A DNA stretch of 64,000 nt from Hyphomicrobiales bacterium (GTDB taxonomy: Bacteria; Pseudomonadota; Alphaproteobacteria; Rhizobiales; Rhizobiaceae): positions 1 to 64,000 of the forward strand of contig UBYX01000006.1 in NCBI GenBank assembly GCA_900469955.1. Reading direction: 5' to 3'. A program made the translations under genes and the position numbers. The notes under the pieces are model-generated. The model was not told the origin of the DNA, did not search any database, and was given only the letters and a program-made list of their open reading frames with translations. Of this stretch, positions 54,806 through 63,551 are shown piece after piece (position 1 is the stretch's first letter; every line of letters starts with the position of its first letter).

Positions 54806-54869
54806 AGCGCGAACATCCTACGAAAGCTCTACGAGAGCTACGAAAGAAATTTAAGAAAGCTGACGTCTC
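54806..54869 (+). promoter_or_regulatory. Spacer with three CTACGARAG copies upstream of res
   Basis: CTACGAAAG (54818-54826), CTACGAGAG (54829-54837) and CTACGAAAG (54838-54846) occur with spacings of 11 and 9 bases, just upstream of the Res start. Read in the frame of the previous gene they spell ILRKLYESYERNLRKL, so this might also be a former C-terminal extension. A protein-binding array is possible. Confidence 0.4.
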
Positions 54870-57800
54870 ATGAAGCTCAAATTCAAGGTTCAGCCATACC
54901 AGACTAATGCCGTTGAGGCGGTCGTCGATTGCTTCGAAGGCCAGGTCAAATCCGATGCCTTGAGCTACCGGATCGATCCCGGCCGCAAGGCGCAGACAAG
55001 TGCTTTCGAGGAGGGGTTCAAAAACGCCGACTTCTCGATCAGCGAGGCGCAGATTCTTGAAAACATCCGAATGGTGCAGCGGCGCCAGAACCTGCCGCTA
55101 TCGCAGTCTCTGACCGAATTCACCACGTTCAATACCCGTGGCGAACGCGTGGCCGTTGCCGCTACCTATAAGAGGGATGCGGTTGCGGCGACCCGCGTGC
55201 ATCTCGACGTCGAGATGGAGACCGGCACGGGCAAGACCTACTGCTATATCAAGACCATCTTCGAGATGAACAAGCGCTATGGCTGGTCGAAGTTCATCAT
55301 CATGGTGCCCTCGATTGCCATCCGTGAGGGCGTGGCCAAATCGCTACAGATTACCGCCGAGCATTTCACCGAAGGCTATGGCAAGAAGGTGCGGTTCTTC
55401 ATCTACAACTCGAAGCGCCTGCATGAACTGGAGAGTTTCTCGTCCGACGCCGGCATCAATGTGATGATCATCAACATCCAGGCGTTCAACGCGCGCGGAG
55501 CTGATAACCGCCGCATCTACGACGAGCTGGATGACTTTCAGTCGAGAAAGCCGATCGACGTCATCGCGTCGAACCGTCCGATCCTGATCCTCGACGAGCC
55601 TCAGAAGATGGAGGGCGCGGCGACCACCGAAGCCCTGCCGAAGTTCAAGCCGCTGATGATCCTGCGATACTCAGCCACGCACAAGACGCAGCACAACCGC
55701 ATCCACCGCCTCGACGCGCTCGACGCCTATAACCAGAAGCTGGTGAAGAAGATCGCTGTACGCGGTATCCAGGCACGCGGCCTCGCAGGCACCAATGCCT
55801 ACCTCTATCTCGAAGGCATCGAGATCTCGAAAAAAGCTCCCGTTGCCCGGATCGAGCTGGAGGTGAAGCTGACTTCGGGGGAGATCAAGCGCCAGCTTCG
55901 CCGTGTGGAGTTCAAGGACGACCTCTTTACGCTGTCGGGTGAGCTTGATCAGTATCGCGGCTTTACCGTCAGCCAGATCGATGCCGTGAGCGAGACCGTT
56001 GAATTCACGAACGGTGTCGTCCTCAAGGCGGGTGAACCTAACGGCGACGTCTCGGAACACGACATTCGCCGCATTCAGATCCGGGAGACGATCAAGGCGC
56101 ATCTCGAAAAGGAGAAGCAGCTCCATTCCCGTGGCATCAAGGTGCTGTCCTTGTTCTTCATCGATGAGGTGGCGAAGTATCGCGACTATACGCAACCCGA
56201 CGAGCGGGGCGAGTATGCCCGTGTTTTCGAGGAAGAGTATGCGCTTCTCAAGGGCGAATATCTGTCGGAGCTTGCAATCGACAACGAGGCCCATCGCAAA
56301 TTCCTGGCCGGCATCGACCCCGCGAAGACCCACAATGGCTATTTCTCGATCGACAAGAAAACCAACCGCCTCAAGGACCCCGATGTCGTCAAGACGGGGG
56401 ACAATAAGGGGCAATCAGAGGATCCGGACGCCTATGACCTCATTCTGAAGGACAAGGAGAGGCTGCTATCGTTTGCAGAGCCGACCCGGTTCATCTTCTC
56501 CCACTCCGCGCTGCGTGAGGGCTGGGACAATCCGAACGTCTTCGTGATGTGCATGTTGAAGCACAGCGAGAACCAAATCTCGCGGCGCCAGGAGGTCGGT
56601 CGTGGTCTGCGTTTGAGCGTGGACCAGAACGGCGATCGCATGGACAATCCGGTCACTGTTCACGACATCAACGTGCTGACGGTGGTCGCCAGCGAGAGCT
56701 ACAGGAATTTTGTGGATGCGCTTCAGAAGGAAATGGTCGAAGCGCTGACTGCCCGACCGCGGCAGGCGAACGAGGAGTATTTCAAGGGTAAGCTCATTCA
56801 GGCGGATGGCGCGCCGATCGAGGTATCGTCCGACATGGCAGCGGGCATCGAGTTCTATCTCGTGCAAAACGGCTATGTTGACCGGCAGAAGAACATCACT
56901 GAAAAGTATCAGAGCGCCCGTGAGAACGGGACGCTGGCTGAGCTACCGGAAGATTTGAAGTCCTACACCGACCAGATCGTGGAACTGATTGACGGCGTCT
57001 TCAATGAACGGCAGTTGCCAAAGATGCAGGACGACCGCCGCTCGAAGCGCAACCCGCTGAATGACAACTTCCACCGGAAGGAATTTCAGGAGCTCTGGAG
57101 CCGGATCAACCAGAAGGCAGTCTACAAGGTCGAGTTCGAGCCGGCGGAACTGATCCGCAAGAGCATCAGCGCGCTGGACAGCCATCTTCGGGTGACACCG
57201 CTGCAATATACGGTCACCGCAGGCATCCAACGAGACGGCCTGACCTATGACGCGGTCGGGGATGGCAAGAGCTTCCGCGAAAACGAGCAGGAGACGTACC
57301 AGGCCGAAACGGTTGTCTCGCTCGTCAAGTACGACTTGCTGGCAAAGCTCGCAGAAGCGACCCAACTCACCCGGCAGACCATCGCGGAGATCCTGTCTGG
57401 GATCCAGTCGAGTGTGTTCGGCCAGTTCAAGCAGAACCCGGAACACTTTATCAGCGAAGCGTCCCGCCTGATTATCGAGCAGAAGGCGACGATGGTCATC
57501 GAGCGCCTGACCTACGATGCTGTTGCCGAGCGCTATGAGTCCGACATCTTCACGGCCAGCCAGACCGTTCAGGACTTCTCCAGGGCGAGCGAGAAGTTGA
57601 AGAAGCACGTCTACGACTATGCGTTTCTCGATTCAGACACCGAGCGCAAGTTCGTCGAGCAGTTGGACACCAGCAACGAGATCGTCGTCTACGCGAAGCT
57701 TCCGAGAGGCTTTGCGATCCCGACTCCTGTAGGTGACTACAATCCGGACTGGGCCATCTCGTTCAAGGAAGGTTCGGTTCGGCACATATACTTCGTCGCC

Positions 57801-57971
57801 GAGACGAAGGGCACCTTGTCATCCCTGAAGCTGCGCGAGTTCGAGAGCACAAAGATTGAGTGCGCCCGGCGGTTCTTCGAAAAAATCGGAAACTCGATGA
57901 CGACTGACAAGGTGAAGTATGACGTAGTCACGGACTACTCACGGCTCATGGACGTTGTGAGGAGCGCGTGA
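54870..57971 (+). CDS. Type III restriction enzyme helicase/endonuclease subunit (Res)
   Basis: 1033-aa subunit that translocates on DNA and cuts when cooperating with Mod. The N-terminal SF2 motor has Walker [21 protein letters not shown] (near 117), motif Ia [11 protein letters not shown], motif [13 protein letters not shown] (DEPQ, near 240) and motif [20 protein letters not shown] (near 575). The C-terminal PD-(D/E)xK nuclease domain shows YNPDWAISF (near 957) and [20 protein letters not shown] (near 976). The length is typical of type III Res proteins. It stands one gene removed from mod. Confidence 0.92.
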   Translation: MKLKFKVQPYQTNAVEAVVDCFEGQVKSDALSYRIDPGRKAQTSAFEEGFKNADFSISEAQILENIRMVQRRQNLPLSQSLTEFTTFNTRGERVAVAATYKRDAVAATRVHLDVEMETGTGKTYCYIKTIFEMNKRYGWSKFIIMVPSIAIREGVAKSLQITAEHFTEGYGKKVRFFIYNSKRLHELESFSSDAGINVMIINIQAFNARGADNRRIYDELDDFQSRKPIDVIASNRPILILDEPQKMEGAATTEALPKFKPLMILRYSATHKTQHNRIHRLDALDAYNQKLVKKIAVRGIQARGLAGTNAYLYLEGIEISKKAPVARIELEVKLTSGEIKRQLRRVEFKDDLFTLSGELDQYRGFTVSQIDAVSETVEFTNGVVLKAGEPNGDVSEHDIRRIQIRETIKAHLEKEKQLHSRGIKVLSLFFIDEVAKYRDYTQPDERGEYARVFEEEYALLKGEYLSELAIDNEAHRKFLAGIDPAKTHNGYFSIDKKTNRLKDPDVVKTGDNKGQSEDPDAYDLILKDKERLLSFAEPTRFIFSHSALREGWDNPNVFVMCMLKHSENQISRRQEVGRGLRLSVDQNGDRMDNPVTVHDINVLTVVASESYRNFVDALQKEMVEALTARPRQANEEYFKGKLIQADGAPIEVSSDMAAGIEFYLVQNGYVDRQKNITEKYQSARENGTLAELPEDLKSYTDQIVELIDGVFNERQLPKMQDDRRSKRNPLNDNFHRKEFQELWSRINQKAVYKVEFEPAELIRKSISALDSHLRVTPLQYTVTAGIQRDGLTYDAVGDGKSFRENEQETYQAETVVSLVKYDLLAKLAEATQLTRQTIAEILSGIQSSVFGQFKQNPEHFISEASRLIIEQKATMVIERLTYDAVAERYESDIFTASQTVQDFSRASEKLKKHVYDYAFLDSDTERKFVEQLDTSNEIVVYAKLPRGFAIPTPVGDYNPDWAISFKEGSVRHIYFVAETKGTLSSLKLREFESTKIECARRFFEKIGNSMTTDKVKYDVVTDYSRLMDVVRSA

Positions 57972-58005
57972 CGCCCGACCCTAACCGCATCGCGGAGCCA
58001 GACCG

Positions 58006-58929
58006 ATGATACCGGACTACCAGAGCCTCATGCTGCCTGTGCTGCGCCTCGCTGCCGTAGGCGAAACCCGCGTCGCTGACATCGCGGAGCGGGTTGCTGA
58101 CGATCTGGATCTGACGCCGGAGGAGCGAGACGAATTGCTGCCGAGCGGCCGCCAGCGCGTGCTCCATAATCGCATCCATTGGGCGAAGTTTTATATGAGC
58201 AAGGCCGGGCTGATCGCCTCGCCAGCGCGGGGCCGCTTTGTTGCGACAGACAAGGGGAAGGCGCTGTTGGCGACGGCGCCGGAACGCATCGACGTGGCGG
58301 TCCTGATGCGAGAGCCGGAGTTCCGCGAGTTCTACAGGAACGAAGGCGGTGCCGCCGAGCAGGACGGCGTCATCACGAAGCCACTTAATCTGGCCTCTCC
58401 CCGGACGACGCCGGAGGAGCAGATCGATGCAGCCCATGCGGCACTCATGGCCGCGCTGCGCGACGAACTCCTTCCACGCATCCTCGCGAACAGCCCGGCC
58501 TTCTTCGAGCAACTGATCGTCGATCTCCTGGTCGCCATGGGCTATGGCGGTAGCCACAAGGACGCCGCTGCCCAGCTCGGTCGCTCCGGCGACGGCGGTG
58601 TCGATGGCATCGTCAACGAGGATCGCCTCGGCCTTGACCGAATCTATGTCCAGGCCAAACGCTACGCGCCCGGCAATCCGGTCGGCCGCCCGGACGTGAA
58701 TGGCTTCGTGGGAAGTCTCGTTGGCCTCGGCGCCACCAAAGGCGTTTTCGTTACCACCTCAACCTTCAGCCAGCCGGCGCGTGACTACGTGAAGCATCTG
58801 GCACAGCGGGTCATTCTCATCGATGGACAGGAACTGGCTGATTTGATGATCGAGCACGGTGTGGGCGTCCGCAGCTATCGCACCGTCGAGTTCAAGCGAC
58901 TAGACGAGGACTTCTTCGGCGAGGAGTGA
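58006..58929 (+). CDS. Mrr-type restriction endonuclease
   Basis: 307-aa protein. The N-terminal Mrr_N winged-helix domain is YQSLMLPVLRLAAVGETRVA, HNRIHWAKFYMSKAGLIASP. The C-terminal Mrr catalytic domain spans residues about 165-285: SPAFFEQLIVDLLVAMGYGG, the metal-binding Asp in GRSGDGGVDGIV, and the QxK triad VQAKRYAPGNPVGRPDVNGF. Mrr enzymes cleave modified DNA, often methyladenine or methylcytosine sites. It lies 34 bp after res with GGAG upstream of the ATG, so it probably shares the transcript. Its combination with an adenine methyltransferase implies its specificity must avoid the host's own pattern. Confidence 0.9.
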   Translation: MIPDYQSLMLPVLRLAAVGETRVADIAERVADDLDLTPEERDELLPSGRQRVLHNRIHWAKFYMSKAGLIASPARGRFVATDKGKALLATAPERIDVAVLMREPEFREFYRNEGGAAEQDGVITKPLNLASPRTTPEEQIDAAHAALMAALRDELLPRILANSPAFFEQLIVDLLVAMGYGGSHKDAAAQLGRSGDGGVDGIVNEDRLGLDRIYVQAKRYAPGNPVGRPDVNGFVGSLVGLGATKGVFVTTSTFSQPARDYVKHLAQRVILIDGQELADLMIEHGVGVRSYRTVEFKRLDEDFFGEE

Positions 58930-58949
58930 AGGGGAGAATGGTAGAAAGA

Positions 58950-58966
58950 GCGGAAATCATTTCCGC
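58950..58966. repeat. Perfect 17-bp boundary palindrome
   Basis: GCGGAAATCATTTCCGC: arms of 8 bp around a central C. It lies between the convergent Mrr and HNH genes, 20 bp and 4 bp from their ends. It could also act as a short bidirectional hairpin. Confidence 0.85.
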
Positions 58967-58970
58967 CACC

Positions 58971-59906
58971 TTACCCCTTGAACACCTGCTCGCGATGATA
59001 CTGTAGGAACTGCGAATGCGGCCGTTCGTCCGGCCGTGATGGGACGAGCAGGCGCCGCTCCGGCTTGATAAGCCGCGTGATGGTATCGGGTACGCCGCCG
59101 CCTGCGATCAGCAGGCTGTAGTCATCATCAACCGAGATCAGGCCGCGATCGAACATCCAATGGACCGTCCCGGAGAGCGCGAGCCCGTTTCGCACACTGT
59201 CCGGCCCACCATGTGCCACCGGACGAATATGAGCCGCCTGGACTTCTGATCTTCCGCCACCGTTGATCAGCTTGAGTCCGGTGACGGCACAGGTGTCATG
59301 ATAGGCCGTCTTGATGGCTGCGGAGAACGCTCGATCCCGGAAGGGGCGCTGTAACACCTGGGAGACGATCCGGCGATCGATGTTGTCGATCTCGTAAGGC
59401 ATTTGCGGATTGTCGCCAAAGCCGATGTGTGCTTCCTCGGCCGGATCCGGCGTCGGCCGCGCGCGGTCACGTTTCCCGAGGACATGCGCGAAGCCAGCCG
59501 CGAGGATCAGGTCATACTCGGCGTCGGGGATGTTTCGGACAGCGCGGCCGAACGCGCCTTTGTTCGTCGAGCCGTCCTCCTTGCGCAGGCCGCTCTCATA
59601 GTAATGATCCGCCTCCTTGAACGGGACGGCATGATCGAAGGGCAGAAAGTCCTTGATCAGCGCGTAGAAGTGATCGGGCTTCGATGGATCCGGTATGATG
59701 TCGGCAATTCGCGCCGTCGCGAAATACGCCTGTCTGCCACCTGTCTTCATCAAGTCGCCGCTCGGACGCCTCGGTTCATAATAGACGATCCAGTCGCCGC
59801 GGGCCGCCTCGACCTGACGCAAGTAAGTCCGCGGAAAATGATACCGCTGTTCCGGGAGATCGTCGTAGGTCGGATCGACCTTGGTGGTGAGTATGGCCTT
59901 CACCAT
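58971..59906 (-). CDS. HNH endonuclease, restriction type
   Basis: 311-aa protein. The C-terminal HNH block is complete: CAVTGLKLINGGGRSEVQAA, HIRPVAHGG, then the conserved Asn of RNGLALSGTVHWMFDRGLIS. The N-terminal half (VKAILTTKVDPTYDDLPEQR, YHFPRTYLRQVEAARGDWIV, YYEPRR) looks like a nucleotide/modified-base-reading domain of the kind fused to HNH nucleases. I start at ATG 59906 (MVKAILTTK). The frame extends 41 codons upstream to 60029, but that extension is compositionally odd. It is convergent with the Mrr gene. Probably a modification-dependent or accessory restriction enzyme; specificity unknown. Confidence 0.82.
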   Translation of the reverse strand: MVKAILTTKVDPTYDDLPEQRYHFPRTYLRQVEAARGDWIVYYEPRRPSGDLMKTGGRQAYFATARIADIIPDPSKPDHFYALIKDFLPFDHAVPFKEADHYYESGLRKEDGSTNKGAFGRAVRNIPDAEYDLILAAGFAHVLGKRDRARPTPDPAEEAHIGFGDNPQMPYEIDNIDRRIVSQVLQRPFRDRAFSAAIKTAYHDTCAVTGLKLINGGGRSEVQAAHIRPVAHGGPDSVRNGLALSGTVHWMFDRGLISVDDDYSLLIAGGGVPDTITRLIKPERRLLVPSRPDERPHSQFLQYHREQVFKG

Positions 59907-60263
59907 TGGGATGGACTTGCCCTCACTCTGCAAATCAGGCTGCGGGACCTTGTTACCAGGTCGCAGGCTGACTTGAAAAGAGCCGGATGCTCCCGCCGTT
60001 TCAGCCCTACTTTGGCGGAAGGAACGCACGTATTAATTGTGCTTGTTGCTTGCGTTCGCGGAAGTGAAAATTTTTTGAGGTGATGCCGACATGAAGTAAT
60101 TTAAGGTATTTTAAAGTAATTATTGGTGTCTAATTCAGTGAGATACTTGGAAACAATTTATTGCAAAACTTAGGATTGCTTTCCTATGGCAGACTGTTCT
60201 GAGATAATAGAGGGGTAAAGGCGGTTATGCTTTTACAATCATCCCTCTTACATGGAGATAACC
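59907..60263. other. A+T-rich intergenic region
   Basis: 357 bp without a supportable gene. The part 60060-60180 is strongly A+T-rich and repeats the words AAGTAATTTAAG and AAAGTAATTATTGG. It marks the end of the defence region and should hold promoters for the HNH gene (leftward) and the gene at 60264 (rightward). Confidence 0.45.
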
Positions 60264-61489
60264 ATGACCAAGACTGCCAACGCATCCGCTCTCCCGTCCG
60301 CCGCCCGCACGTTCTACGAAGCCAACGCTGTCGCAGAAGACATCAAGAGCCAGCTCGAAGAGACGGCCATGTTCCTCATCAGCGTTTCGCGCCGTTCAAC
60401 CGAAGAGACCTTCAAGCTCGGGGAGCATCTTGAACGCGCAGCCGAGCTGCTCCCGGATGGGACGTTGGAAAAATGGGCCGTGGAGCGCTGCGGTATACCG
60501 CGCGCCACGTCCGGACCCAGCGCGCGGTATTTCGCAACCTGGATGCCTACCGGGATATTCTGGTGGAGCTGGCCGTGGGTCCCACAGTCCTTGGGAAGTT
60601 GAGTGCTGCGGAGCCCGAGCAGATCGAGCAGGCTATTGGCTTCGCCGCCCAGAACGGCAAGCTCAGGGTCCAGGACGTCGCAGCGATTATGGCCGGCTCG
60701 AAAAACGAGACAGAGGCACGGCCGCAGATCGATCCGTACGATATCGGAGGCCTTGACGGGCTCAAAGCGATCATTGCGATCAAGGTCCGGGATGGCATCA
60801 AATCCTTCGTCGGACACCTGGAGGAGATCCGCGCGCACGTCAGTGAGGCGTTGCCGAAGAAGAACATCGTCAAGAAGACCCTCGCCGAAAAGACACATCT
60901 GACGGCGCGCCTTGCCCATAAGGAACTGGAAAGTCTGGCGCAGTTCGTCAGGCCCTATCCAACCGCGGCATATGTAATCTCAAATAGTGCCCTGCCGAGC
61001 AAGACTGGTTGGGCCGCGGTCAGCGCGCTGCTCTACAAGATGGGCAGCGAAACGACTTGGCCGGACAAAGGCGAGCTTCGGACCTGGTTGGAAACGGAAG
61101 TCGTGCCGATTCTGGAATGGGCCACCTCCAAATCAAGCGCCCCGGCCTGGCCAGGTGCGGAAACAAGTGAAGCACCGAGCGCGAGTGTTCCGGTCGAGGT
61201 TGGTGCGGACGAGCCAGCTCCTGCGGATGTCAGCGGCAGCCCCGACTCGGTACTCACGCCTATCCCCTCGGTCGAAGAAAGGATGGAGTCTATCGCTGCG
61301 GCGTTTGGAGCCACTGCCACGATCGAGGCGCCCAAGTCCAAGCTCACACTGGGGGATGACGTTCCTTCCGTCGCTGAAGCACTGGCCAAGCCTGAAAAGC
61401 GCCCGACGCGAGCGGAACTCGTCGGCCGGATCAAGTCCGAGTCGGGCATCGTTACGAAATCCGCAACGCCACCTAACGCCGCCGTGTGA
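60264..61489 (+). pseudogene. DUF3102-like plasmid gene, frameshifted
   Basis: Two frames together encode one protein of about 410 residues. From ATG 60264 (GGAG nine bases upstream) it reads ARTFYEANAVAEDIKSQLEE, then STEETFKLGEHLERAAELLP and EKWAVERCG. A one-base deletion near 60490-60497 then throws it out of frame. The next frame continues YTARHVRTQRAVFRNLDAYR, then AIGFAAQNGKLRVQDVAAIM and a Pro/Ala-rich tail to 61489. DUF3102-like proteins are plasmid/phage hypotheticals of unknown function. No slippery heptamer is seen at the junction, so this is a mutation or a sequence error rather than programmed shifting. Confidence 0.75.
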
Positions 61490-61827
61490 TGCGCTTGGCC
61501 CGAGACTGGGCGGCTGGAATCCCGGCCTTACCTCCGAACTCGAAGGGGCCGCACGTCGGCCCTTTTCTTTTTTGCAAGCGAGCGCGAGCGGCGACACGCT
61601 TCCGGGCAATGCCGATCGAGTGACGCGTTCGCCGGGCCTAATGCTCGTGAGCCCACTGTTAACCTTGTACCGGCTTCGTTCTCTTTTTTGCTCCCGGGTC
61701 CTTGAGCCCGGCTCCCGGTCCTGCCAGGTTGGGGGCGTTCGGAAGACCGAACACAAAACGGCCCAAGGCAGCGCGCCAACGCTACCAAGGGCCTGACCCT
61801 CAGCCTTCGCATAAAAGGAATCGGGCT
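61490..61827. other. Intergenic region with terminator and secondary hairpin
   Basis: 338 bp without a supportable gene. After the terminator at 61546-61562 there is a second small stem, GTTCGG (61737-61742), loop AAGA, CCGAAC (61747-61752), upstream of the next gene. Confidence 0.5.
61546..61562 (+). terminator. Rho-independent terminator
   Basis: GGGCCG (61546-61551), loop CACGT, CGGCCC (61557-61562), followed at once by TTTTCTTTTTTG. A classical intrinsic terminator 57 bp after the stop of the frameshifted gene. Confidence 0.85.
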
Positions 61828-62892
61828 ATGACCACGCATACTCTCTCTACCCCTGCCGGGGAAGTTCTTCGTTCGACTGTCGCCGCGGCATCGATGTTCT
61901 CCCATCGCTCATTCGGTATCGGTGCCTACAGCATCAGCGAACCGGCCGCGCTGCGCCGCCATCCGCACATCGTTCGCTTCGCCGAAGTCGAAGCCGATCT
62001 CGATCTGCTGATCGACCGCGCCATCGCCGCCATCTCCGACGGCGAGCCGGTCGAGGACGAAATCCTCGGCCACTACGTTCACGTGGCCTCGCTCGTCCGT
62101 GCCGTGTCGTTCCGCGAAGGCAAGCTCCTGGAGCAGGCGGTCGAGCGGCTGGCGAAAGCCAATCCCAACATCGTTGTCCTGACCCAGTCGCTGAAGTTGC
62201 CGCTGGTCAAGGCGGCGCTTGAAGCCGTCTCCGGAAACGACTGGGAAAGCCTAGATGGTGTAAAGCTCGATTGCGAGGCACCGGCCAAAGGCAGCTATAC
62301 GCCGGACCTGATCCTCGTAAACCGCGCCCGGCACACTGCCTACATCCTCGACCTGAAGCGGTCGCTCGCTTCTTACGGCGACACCAGCCGCCTCGAGGAA
62401 CTGAAGCTGAAGATGATGGCGTCGGCGATGGTGCTGCCGGACTGGCTGTACAAGAACCACAAGCGCATGATGGTCGACACGGTCGAGGTTGCCATTGTCG
62501 ATGGTGCCAGCCGCCCGAGCGACCACGCGACCGGCATCTGGGCTTTGTCCGAGATCGACGACTTGCTGGAAATCGACGGAGTTGCAGCCTGCATGGCCGA
62601 ACTGCGTCTGCGCTTCGGCCGCCGCGTGCAACAGCTTCTTGAGGCGGAAGCCCGCAAAGCGCTCGGCGTGATGATGGTCGCGTCCGACGCGGACTCTACC
62701 TTGACCGTTCCCGGCAAGCCGCTGATTGCGCTGAATGGTTCGTCTCGCGCTTACGAGGAAGAGAAGGCGATGGCCGCGCAGGACGAGGACGATGGTCACT
62801 ACGATCTCGGCTGCTTCGACGAGGATCAGGACGACGAACCGGAGCCGGTCCGCATCCGGGTTGGCTTTGCCCGCCGTCCGCGCGGGCACTGA
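61828..62892 (+). CDS. Plasmid-type hypothetical protein with a possible PD-(D/E)xK motif
   Basis: 354-aa protein of unknown function, of a type found on large rhizobial plasmids. The N-terminal half is helical (IVRFAEVEADLDLLIDRAIA, HYVHVASLVRAVSFREGKLL). In the centre, YTPDLILVNRARHTAYILDL followed by KRSL has the spacing of a PD-(D/E)xK nuclease core (Asp, then D-L-K), with helices after it. The C-terminus is very acidic (EDDGHYDLGCFDEDQDDEPE). I start at ATG 61828 with AAAGGAA upstream. In-frame codons further upstream lie in the intergenic region. Nuclease activity is only suggested. Confidence 0.75.
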   Translation: MTTHTLSTPAGEVLRSTVAAASMFSHRSFGIGAYSISEPAALRRHPHIVRFAEVEADLDLLIDRAIAAISDGEPVEDEILGHYVHVASLVRAVSFREGKLLEQAVERLAKANPNIVVLTQSLKLPLVKAALEAVSGNDWESLDGVKLDCEAPAKGSYTPDLILVNRARHTAYILDLKRSLASYGDTSRLEELKLKMMASAMVLPDWLYKNHKRMMVDTVEVAIVDGASRPSDHATGIWALSEIDDLLEIDGVAACMAELRLRFGRRVQQLLEAEARKALGVMMVASDADSTLTVPGKPLIALNGSSRAYEEEKAMAAQDEDDGHYDLGCFDEDQDDEPEPVRIRVGFARRPRGH

Positions 62893-62920
62893 CGGGCCGC
62901 TAGCCCAACGGCACTGATCG

Positions 62921-62945
62921 CGGCCGCGCCTGAAGCGCGCGGCCG
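62921..62945 (+). terminator. G+C-rich stem-loop after the 61828 gene
   Basis: CGGCCGCGC (62921-62929), 7-base loop, GCGCGGCCG (62937-62945): a perfect 9-bp stem 29 bp after the stop. Only a short T/C stretch follows. Confidence 0.6.
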
Positions 62946-63008
62946 GCTTCTCAAGTCCTTTCCATTCCACGAACGCCGGATGCGATGCGGTCCGGCGAGG
63001 AGACACTC

Positions 63009-63551
63009 ATGTCCATCGATACCCACAGCCCGTCTGTGGCCGGCTTCCGTTGCGAAGCGGTCACGACCGATATTATCGCGTTGCCTTGCCTTCACAGCAG
63101 GCTCGCGAATATCCCTCCTGTACAATCCGATGACCTGGATCACGGTTCGAGCTACCGCTACGACCCCGCCGTTCTGATCGGGCTGGCACTCGCCTTCGTC
63201 CGGCAAGGTCCTCTGCTGGATGGCTTTGTGCCGGAGCCTTTGATGCTTCGGTTGAGTGCACTTGCCGACTGCGGCAACGCGGCATGCCGCCTGCTGCTCG
63301 ACTGGCTGCGGAGCCGCAACCGGGACCTCAATCCGTCCCGGAACGAACACCTGAGCCTGTCTGTCTCGACTGGCTCGTCGGCTGACGCGCATCCGCCACG
63401 TCGTTCGCCGGGCGAGCATCTGTTGGCGCTGATTCCGCAGCCCGGTGTCATTGACGGGCGGCGGCGTGGTCGGACGCGTCGGCGCGATCCGGTGCAGAAC
63501 GCCCAAACGGCAATTATTGCCGCGGAGACGGGAGGCCGGATTGATGGATAA
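63009..63551 (+). CDS. Plasmid-type hypothetical protein
   Basis: 180-aa protein beginning MSIDTHSPSVAGFRCEAV. AGGAG lies six bases before this ATG. An in-frame codon at 62985 is less likely. A helical centre (DPAVLIGLALAFVRQGPLL, RLSALADCGNAACRLLLDWL) is followed by an Arg/Ser/Pro-rich tail. No family recognised. The end overlaps the next gene by 8 bp, and the 3' part contains a variant of the boundary palindrome. Confidence 0.65.
   Translation: MSIDTHSPSVAGFRCEAVTTDIIALPCLHSRLANIPPVQSDDLDHGSSYRYDPAVLIGLALAFVRQGPLLDGFVPEPLMLRLSALADCGNAACRLLLDWLRSRNRDLNPSRNEHLSLSVSTGSSADAHPPRRSPGEHLLALIPQPGVIDGRRRGRTRRRDPVQNAQTAIIAAETGGRIDG
63508..63522. repeat. Variant of the boundary palindrome inside a coding region
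   Basis: CGGCAATTATTGCCG: arms of 7 bp around a central T. It is the C/G variant of the same consensus, but it encodes TAIIAA in the 63009 gene, so it may be coincidental. Confidence 0.45.
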
